Shown piece after piece: positions 1-12,400 of a DNA stretch of 64,000 nt. Numbering within the stretch: position 1 is the stretch's first letter; each line of letters begins with the position of its first letter. The stretch is from Bathymodiolus brooksi (lineage: Eukaryota; Mollusca; Bivalvia; Mytilida; Modiolidae), in NCBI GenBank assembly GCA_963680875.1, contig OY804585.1, positions 48,531,085 through 48,595,084 on the forward strand, written 5' to 3'. The translations under genes and the position numbers were made by a program. The notes under the pieces are model-generated. The model was given only the letters and a program-made list of their open reading frames with translations. It had not been told where the DNA came from and searched no databases.

Positions 1-60
1 GATTTGGTAGTTCGTTCCTCGCTATATTGATACTAGTAGAAAGTTAGTATTAGTATTTAT

Positions 61-120
61 GATTTGGTAGGTCGTTCCTCGCTATATTGATACTAGTAGA
101 AAGTTAGTATTAGTATTTAT
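61..120. repeat. Consensus monomer (class N) and class key
   Basis: This copy matches the array consensus. Position 1 is the g of gatttggtag. Classes used in other entries, by position in the monomer: C, T57C; D, G53A+T57C; Z, T57C+T58C; A, G11T; W, G11T+T34C; H, T34C; X, 19-20 TC to AA plus G53A; Y, AA+G43T+T57C; J, AA+T57C; U, AA+G29T+T31A; K, T31C+T44A+T57C; L, C20A+T23A+T57C; M, C20A+T23A+T44G; P, T15C+T57C; G, G7A; Q, one T lost from 3-5 plus T15C and C17G (59 bp); R, G14T; S, A41C; T, G21T; V, class D plus T5A; C', class C plus G6A. Forward stops are TGA 28-30 and TAG 34-36 and 37-39 (frame 1), TAG 8-10 (frame 2), and TAG 45-47 and 51-53 (frame 3). Reverse stops come from cta 22-24 and 33-35 and from tta 44-46, 50-52 and 57-59. 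Confidence 0.97.
90..110. repeat. Short dyad inside each monomer (example copy)
   Basis: Monomer positions 30-35 (atacta) and 45-50 (tagtat) are exact reverse complements separated by nine bases. A second tagtat follows at 51-56 as a direct repeat. Positions 31-38 form the 8-bp palindrome tactagta, which contains the SpeI hexamer actagt. The pattern recurs in most of the 1,068 monomers. T34C (classes W and H) breaks both the left arm and the palindrome. G53A (classes X, D and V) alters only the second tagtat. Short dyads have been reported as enriched in some centromeric satellites; any function here is inference. Confidence 0.8.
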
Positions 121-420
121 GATTTGGTAGGTCGTTCCTCGCTATATTGATACCAGTAGAAAGTTAGTATTAGTATTTATGATTTGGTAGGTCGTTCCAA
201 GCTATATTGATGCTAGTAGAAAGTTAGTATTAGTATTTATGATTTGGTAGGTCGTTCCTCGCTATATTGATACTAGTAGAAAGTTAGTATTAGTATCTAT
301 GATTTGGTAGGTCGTTCCAAGCTATATTGATACTAGTAGAAAGTTAGTATTAGTATTTATGATTTGGTAGGTCGTTCCTCGCTATATTGATACTAGTAGA
401 AAGTTAGTATTAGTATCTAT

Positions 421-1440
421 GATTTGGTAGTTCATTCCTCGCTATATTGATACTAGTAGAAAGTTAGTATTAGTATTTATGATTTGGTAGGTCGTTCCTC
501 GCTATATTGATACTAGTAGAAAGTTAGTATTAGTATTTATGATTTGGTAGGTCGTTCCAAGCTATATTGATACTAGTAGAAAGTTAGTATTAATATTTAT
601 GATTTGGTAGGTCGTTCCAAGCTATATTGATACTAGTAGAAATTTAGTATTAGTATCTATGATTTGGTAGGTCGTTCCTCGCTATATTGATACTAGTAGA
701 AAGTTAGTATTATTATCCATGATTTGGTAGTTCGTTCCTCGCTATATTGATACCAGTAGAAAGTTAGTATTAGTATTTATGATTTGGTAGGTCGTTCCTC
801 GCTATATTGATACTAGTAGAAAGTTAGTATTAGTATCTATGATTTTATAGGTCGTTCCTCGCTATATTGATACTAGTAGAAAGTTAGTATTAGTATCTAT
901 GATTTGGTAGGTCGTTCCTCACTATATTGATACTAGTAGAAAGTTAGTATTAGTATTTATGATTTGGTAGGTCGTTCCTCGCTATATTGATACTAGTAGA
1001 AAGTTAGTATTAGTATTTATGATTTGGTAGGTCGTTCCAAGCTATATTGATACTAGTAGAAAGTTAGTATTAATATTTATGATTTGGTAGGTCGTTCCAA
1101 GCTATATTGATACTAGTAGAAAGTTAGTATTAGTATCTATGATTTGGTAGGTCGTTCCTCGCTATATTGATACTAGTAGAAAGTTAGTATTAATATCTAT
1201 GATTTGGTAGGTCGTTCCTCGCTATATTGATACTAGTAGAAAGTTAGTATTAGTATTTATGATTTGGTAGGTCGTTCCTCGCTATATTGACACTAGTAGA
1301 AAGATAGTATTAGTATCTATGATTTGGTAGGTCGTCCCTAGCAATATTGATACTAGTAGAAAGTTAGTATTAGTATCTATGATTTGGTAGGTCGTTCCTC
1401 GCTATATTGATACTAGTAGAAAGTTAGTATTAGTATCTAT
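421..1440. repeat. HOR-17b, diverged copy
   Basis: Seventeen monomers follow A-N-X-Y-Z-W-C-D-N-N-X-Y-D-N-K-L-C, the order also seen at 21890-22909 and 53638-54657. This copy carries private changes: ttcattcc in the first monomer, tattatccat in the Z monomer, gattttatag in place of class D, cactatatt in the following N, loss of G43T in the second Y, and gtcgtccc in the L monomer. It is therefore the most diverged of the three copies. The 17-mer equals the 12-mer HOR with five monomers (N-X-Y-D-N type) added in the middle. Confidence 0.85.
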
Positions 1441-2880
1441 GATTTGGTAGTTCGTTCCTCGCTATATTGATACTAGTAGAAAGTTAGTATTAGTATTTAT
1501 GATTTGGTAGGTCGTTCCTCGCTATATTGATACTAGTAGAAAGTTAGTATTAGTATTTATGATTTGGTAGGTCGTTCCAAGCTATATTGATACTAGTAGA
1601 AAGTTAGTATTAATATTTATGATTTGGTAGGTCGTTCCAAGCTATATTGATACTAGTAGAAATTTAGTATTAGTATCTATGATTTGGTAGGTCGTTCCTC
1701 GCTATATTGATACTAGTAGAAAGTTAGTATTAGTATCCATGATTTGGTAGTTCGTTCCTCGCTATATTGATACCAGTAGAAAGTTAGTATTAGTATATAT
1801 GATTTGGTAGGTCGTTCCTCGCTATATTGATACTAGTAGAAAGTTAGTATTAGTATCTATGATTTGGTAGGTCGTTCCTCGCTATATTGATACTAGTAGA
1901 AAGTTAGTATTAATATCTATGATTTGGTAGGTCGTTCCTCGCTATATTGATACTAGTAGAAAGTTAGTATTAGTATTTATGATTTGGTAGGTCGTTCCTC
2001 GCTATATTGACACTAGTAGAAAGATAGTATTAGTATCTATGATTTGGTAGGTCGTTCCTAGCAATATTGATACTAGTAGAAAGTTAGTATTAGTATCTAT
2101 GATTTGGTAGGTCGTTCCTCGCTATATTGATACTAGTAGAAAGTTAGTATTAGTATCTATGATTTGGTAGTTCGTTCCTCGCTATATTGATACTAGTAGA
2201 AAGTTAGTATTAGTATTTATGATTTGGTAGGTCGTTCCTCGCTATATTGATACTAGTAGAAAGTTAGTATTAGTATTTATGATTTGGTAGGTCGTTCCAA
2301 GCTATATTGATACTAGTAGAAAGTTAGTATTAATATTTATGATTTGGTAGGTCGTTCCAAGCTATATTGATACTAGTAGAAATTTAGTATTAGTATCTAT
2401 GATTTGGTAGGTCGTTCCTCGCTATATTGATACTAGTAGAAAGTTAGTATTAGTATCCATGATTTGGTAGTTCGTTCCTCGCTATATTGATACCAGTAGA
2501 AAGTTAGTATTAGTATTTATGATTTGGTAGGTCGTTCCTCGCTATATTGATACTAGTAGAAAGTTAGTATTAGTATCTATGATTTGGTAGGTCGTTCCTC
2601 GCTATATTGATACTAGTAGAAAGTTAGTATTAATATCTATGATTTGGTAGGTCGTTCCTCGCTATATTGATACTAGTAGAAAGTTAGTATTAGTATTTAT
2701 GATTTGGTAGGTCGTTCCTCGCTATATTGACACTAGTAGAAAGATAGTATTAGTATCTATGATTTGGTAGGTCGTTCCTAGCAATATTGATACTAGTAGA
2801 AAGTTAGTATTAGTATCTATGATTTGGTAGGTCGTTCCTCGCTATATTGATACTAGTAGAAAGTTAGTATTAGTATCTAT
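1441..2880. repeat. 12-mer HOR, two tandem 720-bp copies
   Basis: Copies 1441-2160 and 2161-2880 both read A-N-X-Y-Z-W-C-D-N-K-L-C. The one difference I saw is tagtatatat versus tagtatttat in the W monomer (about 1797). This is the basic higher-order unit of the array. Other complete copies start at 4260, 7258, 24110, 24830, 33319, 37806, 55858 and 56578. Neighbouring monomers inside one unit differ at several positions while copies 720 bp apart are nearly identical, which defines a HOR. Confidence 0.95.
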
Positions 2881-3899
2881 GATTTGGTAGTTCGTTCCTC
2901 GCTATATTGATACTAGTAGAAAGTTAGTATTAGTATTTATGATTTGGTAGGTCGTTCCTCGCTATATTGATACTAGTAGAAAGTTAGTATTAGTATTTAT
3001 GATTTGGTAGGTCGCTCCTCGCTATATTGATACTAGTAGAAAGTTAGTATTAGTATCTATGATTTGGTAGTTCGTTCCTCGCTATATTGATACTAGTAGA
3101 AAGTTAGTATTAGTATTTATGATTTGGTAGGTCGTTCCTCGCTATATTGATACTAGTAGAAAGTTAGTATTAATATCTATGATTTGGTAGGTCGTTCCTC
3201 GCTATATTGATACTAGTAGAAAGTTAGTATTAGTATCTATGATTTGATAGGTCGTTCCTCGCTATATTGATACTAGTAGAAAGTTAGTATTAGTATTTAT
3301 GATTTGGTAGGTCGTTCCTAGCAATATTGATACTAGTAGAAAGTTAGTATTAGTATCTATGATTTGGTAGTTCGTTCCTCGCTATATTGATACTAGTAGA
3401 AAGTTAGTATTAGTATTTATGATTTGGTAGGTCGTTCCTCGCTATATTGATACTAGTAGAAAGTTAGTATTAGTATTTATGATTTGGTAGGTCGTTCCTA
3501 GCAATATTGATACTAATAGAAAGGTAGTATTAGTATTTATGATTGGTAGGTCGCTGCTCGCTATATTGATACTAGTAGAAAGTTAGTATTAGTATTTATG
3601 ATTTGGTAGGTCTTTCCTCGCTATATTGATACTAGTAGAAAGTTAGTATTAGTATTTATGATTTGGTAGGTCGCTCCTCGCTATATTGATACTAGTAGAA
3701 AGTTAGTATTAGTATCTATGATTTGGTAGGTCGTTCCTCGCTATATTGATACTAGTAGACAGTTAGTATTAGTATTTATGATTTGGTAGGTCGTTCCTCT
3801 CTATATTGATACTAGTAGAAAGTTAGTATTAGTATTTATGATTTGGTAGGTCGTTCCAAGCTATATTTAAACTAGTAGAAAGTTAGTATTAGTATTTAT
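2881..3899. repeat. HOR-17a, complete copy
   Basis: Seventeen monomers read A-N-P-A-D-C-G-L-A-N-M-Q-R-P-S-T-U, giving 1,019 bp because Q is 59 bp. The hallmarks are gctgctc in Q, gtctttcc in R, agacag in S, cctctctat in T and atttaaac in U. Here the M monomer also has ctaatag. Complete copies recur at 5879, 7978, 26570, 38526 and 59938. Compared with the 12-mer, the second half (M to U) has no counterpart, so 17a contributes a separate lineage of monomers. Confidence 0.93.
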
Positions 3900-4979
3900 G
3901 ATTTGGTAGGTCGTTCCTCGCTATATTGATACTAGTAGAAAGTTAGTATTAGTATCTATGATTTGGTAGGTCGTTCCTCGCTATATTGATACTAGTAGAA
4001 AGTTAGTATTAATATCTATGATTTGGTAGGTCGTTCCTCGCTATATTGATACTAGTAGAAAGTTAGTATTAGTATTTATGATTTGGTAGGTCGTTCCTCG
4101 CTATATTGACACTAGTAGAAAGATAGTATTAGTATCTATGATTTGGTAGGTCGTTCCTAGCAATATTGATACTAGTAGAAAGTTAGTATTAGTATCTATG
4201 ATTTGGTAGGTCGTTCCTCGCTATATTGATACTAGTAGAAAGTTAGTATTAGTATCTATGATTTGGTAGTTCGTTCCTCGCTATATTGATACTAGTAGAA
4301 AGTTAGTATTAGTATTTATGATTTGGTAGGTCGTTCCTCGCTATATTGATACTAGTAGAAAGTTAGTATTAGTATTTATGATTTGGTAGGTCGTTCCAAG
4401 CTATATTGATACTAGTAGAAAGTTAGTATTAATATTTATGATTTGGTAGGTCGTTCCAAGCTATATTGATACTAGTAGAAATTTAGTATTAGTATCTATG
4501 ATTTGGTAGGTCGTTCCTCGCTATATTGATACTAGTAGAAAGTTAGTATTAGTATCCATGATTTGGTAGTTCGTTCCTGGCTATATTGATACCAGTAGAA
4601 AGTTAGTATTAGTATTTATGATTTGGTAGGTCGTTCCTCGCTATATTGATACTAGTAGAAAGTTAGTATTAGTATCTATGATTTGGTAGGTCGTTCCTCG
4701 CTATATTGATACTAGTAGAAAGTTAGTATTAATATCTATGATTTGGTAGGTCGTTCCTCGCTATATTGATACTAGTAGAAAGTTAGTATTAGTATTTATG
4801 ATTTGGTAGGTCGTTCCTCGCTATATTGACACTAGTAGAAAGATAGTATTAGTATCTATGATTTGGTAGGTCGTTCCTAGCAATATTGATACTAGTAGAA
4901 AGTTAGTATTAGTATCTATGATTTGGTAGGTCGTTCCTCGCTATATTGATACTAGTAGAAAGTTAGTATTAGTATCTAT
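3900..4979. repeat. HOR-18: half 12-mer plus full 12-mer
   Basis: The segment starts with C-D-N-K-L-C, the second half of the 12-mer, and is followed by one complete 12-mer at 4260-4979; together 1,080 bp. The same 18-monomer block follows HOR-17a at 6898, 32959 and 37446. The monomer after it starts aatttgg instead of gatttgg (G1A at 4980, 7978, 34039 and 38526). That shared rare change links the four blocks by descent. The W monomer has a private cctggc. Confidence 0.93.
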
Positions 4980-6897
4980 AATTTGGTAGTTCGTTCCTCG
5001 CTATATTGATACTAGTAGAAAGTTAGTATTAGTATTTATGATTTGGTAGGTCGTTCCTCGCTATATTGATACTAGTAGAAAGTTAGTATTAGTATTTATG
5101 ATTTGGTAGGTCGCTCCTCGCTATATTGATACTAGTAGAAAGTTAGTATTAGTATCTATGATTTGGTAGTTCGTTCCTCGCTATATTGATACTAGTAGAA
5201 AGTTAGTATTAGTATTTATGATTTGGTAGGTCGTTCCTCGCTATATTGATACTAGTAGAAAGTTAGTATTAATATCTATGATTTGGTAGGTCGTTCCTCG
5301 CTATATTGATACTAGTAGAAAGTTAGTATTAGTATCTATGATTTGATAGGTCGTTCCTCGCTATATTGATACTAGTAGAAAGTTAGTATTAGTATTTATG
5401 ATTTGGTAGGTCGTTCCTAGCAATATTGATACTAGTAGAAAGTTAGTATTAGTATCTATGATTTGGTAGTTCGTTCCTCGCTATATTGATACTAGTAGAA
5501 AGTTAGTATTAGTATTTATGATTTGGTAGGTCGTTCCTCGCTATATTGATACTAGTAGAAAGTTAGTATTAGTATTTATGATTTGGTAGGTCGTTCCTAG
5601 CAATATTGATACTAGTAGAAAGGTAGTATTAGTATTTATGATTGGTAGGTCGCTGCTCGCTATATTGATACTAGTAGAAAGTTAGTATTAGTATTTATGA
5701 TTTGGTAGGTCTTTCCTCGCTATATTGATACTAGTAGAAAGTTAGTATTAGTATTTATGATTTGGTAGGTCGCTCCTCGCTATATTGATACTAGTAGAAA
5801 GTTAGTATTAGTATCTATGATTTGGTAGGTCGTTCCTCGCTATATTGATACTAGTAGACAGTTAGTATTAGTATTTATGATTTGGTAGTTCGTTCCTCGC
5901 TATATTGATACTAGTAGAAAGTTAGTATTAGTATTTATGATTTGGTAGGTCGTTCCTCGCTATATTGATACTAGTAGAAAGTTAGTATTAGTATTTATGA
6001 TTTGGTAGGTCGCTCCTCGCTATATTGATACTAGTAGAAAGTTAGTATTAGTATCTATGATTTGGTAGTTCGTTCCTCGCTATATTGATACTAGTAGAAA
6101 GTTAGTATTAGTATTTATGATTTGGTAGGTCGTTCCTCGCTATATTGATACTAGTAGAAAGTTAGTATTAATATCTATGATTTGGTAGGTCGTTCCTCGC
6201 TATATTGATACTAGTAGAAAGTTAGTATTAGTATCTATGATTTGATAGGTCGTTCCTCGCTATATTGATACTAGTAGAAAGTTAGTATTAGTATTTATGA
6301 TTTGGTAGGTCGTTCCTAGCAATATTGATACTAGTAGAAAGTTAGTATTAGTATCTATGATTTGGTAGTTCGTTCCTCGCTATATTGATACTAGTAGAAA
6401 GTTAGTATTAGTATTTATGATTTGGTAGGTCGTTCCTCGCTATATTGATACTAGTAGAAAGTTAGTATTAGTATTTATGATTTGGTAGGTCGTTCCTAGC
6501 AATATTGATACTAGTAGAAAGGTAGTATTAGTATTTATGATTGGTAGGTCGCTGCTCGCTATATTGATACTAGTAGAAAGTTAGTATTAGTATTTATGAT
6601 TTGGTAGGTCTTTCCTCGCTATATTGATACTAGTAGAAAGTTAGTATTAGTATTTATGATTTGGTAGGTCGCTCCTCGCTATATTGATACTAGTAGAAAG
6701 TTAGTATTAGTATCTATGATTTGGTAGGTCGTTCCTCGCTATATTGATACTAGTAGACAGTTAGTATTAGTATTTATGATTTGGTAGGTCGTTCCTCTCT
6801 ATATTGATACTAGTAGAAAGTTAGTATTAGTATTTATGATTTGGTAGGTCGTTCCAAGCTATATTGATACTAGTAGAAAGTTAGTATTAGTATTTAT
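4980..6897. repeat. HOR-17a with an 899-bp internal tandem duplication
   Basis: Bases 4980-5878 are the first fifteen monomers of 17a (A to S). A new A follows directly at 5879, and a full seventeen-monomer copy runs to 6897. The S monomer near 5819 is complete and the next begins with G11T of class A, so the join falls at a monomer boundary with the register kept. The final monomer (6838-6897) has the AA change of class U but lacks atttaaac, so it is a U/N-like hybrid or a conversion product. Confidence 0.92.
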
Positions 6898-7977
6898 GAT
6901 TTGGTAGGTCGTTCCTCGCTATATTGATACTAGTAGAAAGTTAGTATTAGTATCTATGATTTGGTAGGTCGTTCCTCGCTATATTGATACTAGTAGAAAG
7001 TTAGTATTAATATCTATGATTTGGTAGGTCGTTCCTCGCTATATTGATACTAGTAGAAAGTTAGTATTAGTATTTATGATTTGGTAGGTCGTTCCTCGCT
7101 ATATTGACACTAGTAGAAAGATAGTATTAGTATCTATGATTTGGTAGGTCGTTCCTAGCAATATTGATACTAGTAGAAAGTTAGTATTAGTATCTATGAT
7201 TTGGTAGGTCGTTCCTCGCTATATTGATACTAGTAGAAAGTTAGTATTAGTATCTATGATTTGGTAGTTCGTTCCTCGCTATATTGATACTAGTAGAAAG
7301 TTAGTATTAGTATTTATGATTTGGTAGGTCGTTCCTCGCTATATTGATACTAGTAGAAAGTTAGTATTAGTATTTATGATTTGGTAGGTCGTTCCAAGCT
7401 ATATTGATACTAGTAGAAAGTTAGTATTAATATTTATGATTTGGTAGGTCGTTCCAAGCTATATTGATACTAGTAGAAATTTAGTATTAGTATCTATGAT
7501 TTGGTAGGTCGTTCCTCGCTATATTGATACTAGTAGAAAGTTAGTATTAGTATCCATGATTTGGTAGTTCGTTCCTCGCTATATTGATACCAGTAGAAAG
7601 TTAGTATTAGTATTTATGATTTGGTAGGTCGTTCCTCGCTATATTGATACTAGTAGAAAGTTAGTATTAGTATCTATGATTTGGTAGGTCGTTCCTCGCT
7701 ATATTGATACTAGTAGAAAGTTAGTATTAATATCTATGATTTGGTAGGTCGTTCCTCGCTATATTGATACTAGTAGAAAGTTAGTATTAGTATTTATGAT
7801 TTGGTAGGTCGTTCCTCGCTATATTGACACTAGTAGAAAGATAGTATTAGTATCTATGATTTGGTAGGTCGTTCCTAGCAATATTGATACTAGTAGAAAG
7901 TTAGTATTAGTATCTATGATTTGGTAGGTCGTTCCTCGCTATATTGATACTAGTAGAAAGTTAGTATTAGTATCTAT
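6898..7977. repeat. HOR-18, second copy
   Basis: This repeats the order of 3900-4979 at a distance of 2,998 bp, half 12-mer followed by a full 12-mer at 7258-7977. It lacks the private cctggc of the first copy. The flanking G1A variant at 7978 is shared with 4980. Confidence 0.93.
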
Positions 7978-8996
7978 AATTTGGTAGTTCGTTCCTCGCT
8001 ATATTGATACTAGTAGAAAGTTAGTATTAGTATTTATGATTTGGTAGGTCGTTCCTCGCTATATTGATACTAGTAGAAAGTTAGTATTAGTATTTATGAT
8101 TTGGTAGGTCGCTCCTCGCTATATTGATACTAGTAGAAAGTTAGTATTAGTATCTATGATTTGGTAGTTCGTTCCTCGCTATATTGATACTAGTAGAAAG
8201 TTAGTATTAGTATTTATGATTTGGTAGGTCGTTCCTCGCTATATTGATACTAGTAGAAAGTTAGTATTAATATCTATGATTTGGTAGGTCGTTCCTCGCT
8301 ATATTGATACTAGTAGAAAGTTAGTATTAGTATCTATGATTTGATAGGTCGTTCCTCGCTATATTGATACTAGTAGAAAGTTAGTATTAGTATTTATGAT
8401 TTGGTAGGTCGTTCCTAGCAATATTGATACTAGTAGAAAGTTAGTATTAGTATCTATGATTTGGTAGTTCGTTCCTCGCTATATTGATACTAGTAGAAAG
8501 TTAGTATTAGTATTTATGATTTGGTAGGTCGTTCCTCGCTATATTGATACTAGTAGAAAGTTAGTATTAGTATTTATGATTTGGTAGGTCGTTCCTAGCA
8601 ATATTGATACTAGTAGAAAGGTAGTATTAGTATTTATGATTGGTAGGTCGCTGCTCGCTATATTGATACTAGTAGAAAGTTAGTATTAGTATTTATGATT
8701 TGGTAGGTCTTTCCTCGCTATATTGATACTAGTAGAAAGTTAGTATTAGTATTTATGATTTGGTAGGTCGCTCCTCGCTATATTGATACTAGTAGAAAGT
8801 TAGTATTAGTATCTATGATTTGGTAGGTCGTTCCTCGCTATATTGATACTAGTAGACAGTTAGTATTAGTATTTATGATTTGGTAGGTCGTTCCTCTCTA
8901 TATTGATACTATTAGAAAGTTAGTATTAGTATTTATGATTTGGTAGGTCGTTCCAAGCTATATTTAAACTAGTAGAAAGTTAGTATTAGTATTTAT
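7978..8996. repeat. HOR-17a, complete copy
   Basis: All seventeen monomers are present, with the 59-bp Q near 8638. A private change is actattaga in the T monomer (line 8881). The U monomer has the full atttaaac signature, unlike 6838-6897. Confidence 0.93.
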
Positions 8997-9416
8997 GATT
9001 TGGTAGGTCGTTCCTCGCTATATTGATACTAGTAGAAAGTTAGTATTAGTATCCATGATTTGGTAGTTCGTTCCTCGCTATATTGATACCAGTAGAAAGT
9101 TAGTATTAGTATTTATGATTTGGTAGGTCGTTCCTCGCTATATTGATACTAGTAGAAAGTTAGTATTAGTATCTATGATTAGGTAGGTCGTTCCTCGCTA
9201 TATTGATACTAGTAGAAAGTTAGTATTAATATCTATGATTTGGTAGGTCGTTCCTCGCTATATTGATACTAGTAGAAAGTTAGTATTAGTATTTATGATT
9301 TGGTAGGTCGTTCCTCGCTATATTGACACTAGTAGAAAGATAGTATTAGTATCTATGATTTGGTAGGTCGTTCCTCGCTATATTGATACTAGTAGAAAGT
9401 TAGTATTAGTATCTAT
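8997..9416. repeat. Transition segment Z-W-C-V-N-K-C
   Basis: Seven monomers join HOR-17a to the long mosaic units. The V monomer (gattagg) appears here for the first time in the window. The segment parallels 39545-39964 in the second super-repeat copy, where W is replaced by H and V by a doubly changed gaatagg. Confidence 0.88.
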
Positions 9417-12400
9417 GATTTAGTAGGTCGTTCCTCGCTATATTGATACTAGTAGAAAGTTAGTATTAGTATCTATGATTTGGTAGTTCGTTCCTCGCTA
9501 TATTGATACTAGTAGAAAGTTAGTATTAGTATTTATGATTTTGTAGGTCGTTCCTCGCTATATTGATACTAGTAGAAAGTTAGTATTAGTATTTATGATT
9601 TGGTAGGTCGTTCCAAGCTATATTGATACTAGTAGAAAGTTAGTATTAATATTTATGATTTGGTAGGTCGTTCCAAGCTATATTGATACTAGTAGAAATT
9701 TAGTATTAGTATCTATGATTTGGTAGGTCGTTCCTCGCTATATTGATACTAGTAGAAAGTTAGTATTAGTATCCATGTTTGGTAGTTCGTTCCTCGCTAT
9801 ATTGATACCAGTAGAAAGTTAGTATTAGTATTTATGATTTGGTAGGTCGTTCCTCGCTATATTGATACTAGTAGAAAGTTAGTATTAGTATCTATGATTT
9901 GGTAGGTCGTTCCTCGCTATATTGATACTAGTAGAAAGTTAGTATTAATATCTATGATTTGGTAGGTCGTTCCTCGCTATATTGATACTAGTAGAAAGTT
10001 AGTATTAGTATTTATGATTTGGTAGGTCGTTCCTCGCTATATTGATACTAGTAGAAAGTTAGTATTAGTATTTATGATTTGGTAGGTCGTTCCAAGCTAT
10101 ATTGATACTAGTAGAAAGTTAGTATTAGTATCTATGATTTGGTAGGTCGTTCCTCGCTATATTGACACTAGTAGAAAGATAGTATTAGTATCTATGATTT
10201 GGTAGGTCGTTCCTAGCAATATTGATACTAGTAGAAAGTTAGTATTAGTATCTATGATTTGGTAGGTCGTTCCTCGCTATATTGATACTAGTAGAAAGTT
10301 AGTATTAGTATCTATGATTTGGTAGTTCGTTCCTCGCTATATTGATACTAGTAGAAAGTTAGTATTAGTATTTATGATTTGGTAGGTCGCTCCTCGCTAT
10401 ATTGATACTAGTAGAAAGTTAGTATTAGTATCTATGATTTGGTAGTTCGTTCCTCGCTATATTGATACTAGTAGAAAGTTAGTATTAGTATTTATGATTT
10501 GGTAGGTCGTTCCTCGCTATATTGATACTAGTAGAAAGTTAGTATTAATATCTATGATTTGGTAGGTCGTTCCTCGCTATATTGATACTAGTAGAAAGTT
10601 AGTATTAGTATCTATGATTTGATAGGTCGTTCCTCGCTATATTGATACTAGTAGAAAGTTAGTATTAGTATTTATGATTTGGTAGGTCGTTCCTAGCAAT
10701 ATTGATACTAGTAGAAAGTTAGTATTAGTATCTATGATTTGGTAGTTCGTTCCTCGCTATATTGATACTAGTAGAAAGTTAGTATTAGTATTTATGATTT
10801 GGTAGGTCGTTCCTCGCTATATTGATACTAGTAGAAAGTTAGTATTAGTATTTATGATTTGGTAGGTCGTTCCTAGCAATATTGATACTAGTAGAAAGGT
10901 AGTATTAGTATTTATGATTGGTAGGTCGCTGCTCGCTATATTGATACTAGTAGAAAGTTAGTATTAGTATTTATGATTTGGTAGGTCTTTCCTCGCTATA
11001 TTGATACTAGTAGAAAGTTAGTATTAGTATTTATGATTTGGTAGGTCGCTCCTCGCTATATTGATACTAGTAGAAAGTTAGTATTAGTATCTATGATTTG
11101 GTAGGTCGTTCCTCGCTATATTGATACTAGTAGACAGTTAGTATTAGTATTTATGATTTGGTAGGTCGTTCCTCTCTATATTGATACTAGTAGAAAGTTA
11201 GTATTAGTATTTATGATTTGGTAGGTCGTTCCAAGCTATATTTAAACTAGTAGAAAGTTAGTATTAGTATTTATGATTTGGTAGGTCGTTCCTCGCTATA
11301 TTGATACTAGTAGAAAGTTAGTATTAGTATCCATGATTTGGTAGTTCGTTCCTCGCTATATTGATACCAGTAGAAAGTTAGTATTAGTATTTATGATTTG
11401 GTAGGTCGTTCCTCGCTATATTGATACTAGTAGAAAGTTAGTATTAGTATCTATGATTAGGTAGGTCGTTCCTCGCTATATTGATACTAGTAGAAAGTTA
11501 GTATTAATATCTATGATTTGGTAGGTCGTTCCTCGCTATATTGATACTAGTAGAAAGTTAGTATTAGTATTTATGATTTGGTAGGTCGTTCCTCGCTATA
11601 TTGACACTAGTAGAAAGATAGTATTAGTATCTATGATTTGGTAGGTCGTTCCTAGCAATATTGATACTAGTAGAAAGTTAGTATTAGTATCTATGATTTG
11701 GTAGGTCGTTCCTCGCTATATTGATACTAGTAGAAAGTTAGTATTAGTATCTATGATTTGGTAGTTCGTTCCTCGCTATATTGATACTAGTAGAAAGTTA
11801 GTATTAGTATTTATGATTTGATAGGTCGTTCCTCGCTATATTGATACTAGTAGAAAGTTAGTATTAGTATTTATGATTTGGTAGGTCGTTCCTCGCTATA
11901 TTGATACCAGTAGAAAGTTAGTATTAGTATTTATGATTTGGTAGGTCGTTCCTCGCTATATTGATACTAGTAGAAAGTTAGTATTAGTATCTATGATTTG
12001 GTAGGTCGTTCCTCGCTATATTGATACTAGTAGAAAGTTAGTATTAGTATCTATGATTTGGTAGTTCGTTCCTCGCTATATTGATACTAGTAGAAAGTAA
12101 GTATTAGTATTTATGATTTGGTAGGTCGTTCCTCGCTATATTGATACTAGTAGAAAGTTAGTATTAGTATTTATGATTTGGTAGGTCGTTCCAAGCTATA
12201 TTGATACTAGTAGAAAGTTAGTATTAATATTTATGATTTGGTAGGTCGTTCCAAGCTATATTGATACTAGTAGAAATTTAGTATTAGTATCTATGATTTG
12301 GTAGGTCGTTCCTCGCTATATTGATACTAGTAGAAAGTTAGTATTAGTATCCATGATTTGGTAGTTCGTTCCTCGCTATATTGATACCAGTAGAAAGTTA

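Larger units (their letters stand above)
1..420. repeat. Irregular monomers at the left end
   Basis: Seven 60-bp monomers read A, N, H, an AA monomer with T31 kept and A32G (tgctag), C, an AA monomer ending tttat, and C. The order fits none of the recurring HORs, and the tgctag variant is nearly private (another tgctag lies near 17601 in a different monomer class). No array boundary is seen; the window simply starts at monomer position 1. Confidence 0.85.

Noticed and set aside
1..60. CENP-B box in class A and W monomers (ttcgttcc)
   Set aside because: Only the ttcg core resembles the box. The essential cggg part and the central a are missing, so binding is not supported by the sequence.
1261..1320. 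Bacterial-type promoter in class K monomers (ttgaca, then tagtat 18 bp downstream)
   Set aside because: The hexamer arises by one satellite substitution (T31C), recurs only as a HOR class, and has no gene downstream. A eukaryotic satellite is far more likely.
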